Positions 39,279 to 40,966 of a DNA stretch of 40,966 nt are shown piece by piece. Position 1 is the first letter of the stretch; each line of letters begins with the position of its first letter. Under the pieces are notes generated by a model. It was not told where the DNA came from. It did no database searches and saw nothing but the letters and a program-made list of their open reading frames with translations. Where the stretch lies: the NCBI GenBank assembly GCA_903927975.1, contig CAIYPC010000039.1, positions 1 through 40,966 on the forward strand, given 5' to 3'. The stretch is from an uncultured Bacteroidota bacterium (GTDB lineage: Bacteria > Bacteroidota > Bacteroidia > Chitinophagales > Chitinophagaceae). The translations under genes were made by a program, and so were the position numbers.

Positions 39279-40808
39279 ATGAAAAAAATAGCGATTCTGT
39301 TATTGCTAAGTATGTATGCCCTATCAATATCTGCGCAGCAAAGTTTTAATATCAAAGATTTTGGCGCAAAGGGAGATGGCTCAACAAGCAATACTGTTTT
39401 TATTCAAAGCGCTATCGATAAAGCTGCTACCGTCGGTGGCGGCAAAGTGATTATGCCTGCAGGGCGTTTTATTACGGGAGTTATTCATCTTAAAACCAAT
39501 GTCACTCTTAGCTTAGAGATGAATGCAGTATTGATGGGGAGTGCCAAAAGAATTGATTACGGACCACATGATGCTTCGGCATTGATCGTTGCAAAAGATC
39601 AAAAGAATATTTCAATTGTTGGCAAAGGAACTATCGATGGGCAAGGTTATGAATTAATAAAAGATATTTATCGAATGCTAAATGATGGCACATTAGAAGA
39701 TAAAGAATGGAAAACATACAACCCTTGGCACCAAATGCGACCTGAAGAACGCAACCGACCGAAGTTGATTGAGTTTACAAATTGTCAGGGTGTGCAAATA
39801 AAAAATATTACCATTAAAGATGGTTTATGTTGGACGCAAGATTATCGCAACTGTTCCAATTTGGTTATTGATAGCATTACCGTAAACAATAGGAGTTTTT
39901 TAAATAGCGATGGTATTGATTTAGTTGATTGTAAAAATGCACAAGTAAGCAACTGTAATATGAATGTTGCTGATGATGGCGTTTGCTTAAAATCTGTTGA
40001 TAGAAATAGTAGTTGCGAGAATATTGTTATTACCAATTGCAAAATCAGATCGAGCGCCAGCGCATTAAAATTTGGAACATCTTCCTGGGGCGGCTTTAAA
40101 AATATTACGGTTAATCATCTTGAAATATTTGATACCTATCGCTCTGCAATTGCGTTAGAAGTGGTTGATGGTGGCGTGATGGAAAATATTGATATCAGGA
40201 ATATAAAAGCGACAAATACGGGCAATGCCATATTTATGAAAATTGGTCACCGCAATAAAGATTCAGCAATCAGCACCATTCGGCATGTGTATATTGGCAA
40301 CGTTTCCGTACAAGTGCCACAAGGCAAGCCAGATAAGGGTTTGGAGATGGAAGGACCAGAAGTACTTTACCCGCATAATGTTTTTCCGTCTTCAATTGTT
40401 GGTTTGCCCGATCATCCCATTGAAGATGTGGTGTTGGAAAATATAGAGATACAATATGAAGGCGGGGCAAATAGAGATACTGCATATTTTCCTTTAAAAG
40501 ATGTAACGAAGATTCCGGAAAACAATTCAGACTATCCCGAGTTTTCGATGTTTGGCGAATTGCCAGTTTGGGGTTTTTATGTGCGGCATGCAAAAAATAT
40601 TACCATGAAAAATTTGACGATCAGTTATACCAAGCCCGATTTTAGAACCCCTATGATTTTTGATGATGTAACTAATTTAACGCTCAATAAAATTCAGATT
40701 CCCACCAGCAATTCTTTACCGGTAATTTTATTAAATGGCGTGAGCAACAAACATATTCACAATATAAAATTAGCTGTGACCAATAAACAAGGAATAGAAA
40801 TCAGGTGA
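39279..40808 (+). CDS. Glycoside hydrolase family 28-like protein
   Basis: A 509-residue secreted protein (signal ending ISAQ) with a right-handed beta-helix. The opening FNIKDFGAKGDGSTSNTVFIQSAIDKA is the pectate-lyase-3/GH28 start. GH28 catalytic aspartates are present in NSD (209-211) and ADD (231-233). The canonical G-H-G motif is replaced by SSASALKFG (258-266), and the R-I-K motif by IFMKIGHR. The family acts on galacturonans or rhamnogalacturonans, usually in the periplasm. With the transporter and the dehydratase group it suggests pectin-type uronate use. Confidence 0.88.
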   Translation: MKKIAILLLLSMYALSISAQQSFNIKDFGAKGDGSTSNTVFIQSAIDKAATVGGGKVIMPAGRFITGVIHLKTNVTLSLEMNAVLMGSAKRIDYGPHDASALIVAKDQKNISIVGKGTIDGQGYELIKDIYRMLNDGTLEDKEWKTYNPWHQMRPEERNRPKLIEFTNCQGVQIKNITIKDGLCWTQDYRNCSNLVIDSITVNNRSFLNSDGIDLVDCKNAQVSNCNMNVADDGVCLKSVDRNSSCENIVITNCKIRSSASALKFGTSSWGGFKNITVNHLEIFDTYRSAIALEVVDGGVMENIDIRNIKATNTGNAIFMKIGHRNKDSAISTIRHVYIGNVSVQVPQGKPDKGLEMEGPEVLYPHNVFPSSIVGLPDHPIEDVVLENIEIQYEGGANRDTAYFPLKDVTKIPENNSDYPEFSMFGELPVWGFYVRHAKNITMKNLTISYTKPDFRTPMIFDDVTNLTLNKIQIPTSNSLPVILLNGVSNKHIHNIKLAVTNKQGIEIR

Positions 40809-40966
40809 GGTTGAGAAAATCATTATCCAAAAAATTTGGCAACATGAAGGCTGAAATAAGATGCTAACGTAAATACACAACCGAATACCGAACATTATCT
40901 ATTTATGATACGTCTTAATCGAAATACATGCCAAGAAATCTTCATGCATCTGCATTTTTAATTTCA
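40809..40966. other. End of window, nothing recognised
   Basis: The last 158 bases after the GH28 stop codon contain no supported gene, repeat or terminator. Confidence 0.5.

Overview
The window looks like a chromosomal segment of a Bacteroidota bacterium, most likely Chitinophagia/Chitinophagaceae-like. The grounds are low G+C, almost no Shine-Dalgarno sequences, many SPII lipoproteins, a LytS/LytTR pair, DUF3570/DUF4266 proteins and typical Bacteroidota intergenic repeats. This placement is inference; there is no rRNA or other marker here.

Layout. (1) 1-11.3 kb: assorted housekeeping and envelope genes: VOC protein, SMUG2-like DNA glycosylase, acyltransferase-3, sterol-desaturase-like hydroxylase, two lipoproteins, a LytS-type kinase with LytTR regulator, a secreted hydrolase, a CPBP protease and a quinol-monooxygenase-like protein. 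Three pairs of TTCARYCAACT-like boxes, each with an exact 21-nt period, lie upstream of the hydroxylase operon, a lipoprotein gene and the kinase gene. They look like the operators of this LytTR regulator. (2) 11.5-22.4 kb: a complex I operon, nuoABCDHIJKLMN, with C and D separate and no nuoEFG. Its spacers are filled with palindromic and quasi-periodic repeats that in places supply codons or stop codons. A Pro/Ala-rich protein of unknown function ends the operon. (3) 22.5-24.1 kb: a hipBA toxin-antitoxin pair with palindromic candidate operators. (4) 24.2-33.8 kb: an envelope redox locus: cytochrome b561-like protein, thioredoxin, ApbE, DUF4266 lipoprotein, DUF3570 protein and an Omp85-like barrel. 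The thioredoxin-apbE-DUF4266 unit, and apparently the Omp85-like gene, has been duplicated. The two copies have decayed reciprocally: the first keeps apbE and has a broken DUF4266 gene; the second keeps DUF4266 and has only an 11-codon apbE scar. Between them sits a cytochrome c / porin / cytochrome c set, plus a cytochrome-like lipoprotein whose heme motif reads CxxYH. (5) 33.9-40.8 kb: a sugar-acid/pectin-type catabolic group: enolase-superfamily dehydratase, RraA-like protein and Gfo/Idh/MocA oxidoreductase on the minus strand, then a BASS-family transporter and a GH28 protein on the plus strand.

How they fit together. Complex I here has only the membrane arm and the Q-module, so its electron donor is not set by this locus. 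Region 4 is best read as an extracytosolic electron-transfer or flavinylation system of unknown substrate, and it is the strongest candidate for an undescribed system in the window.
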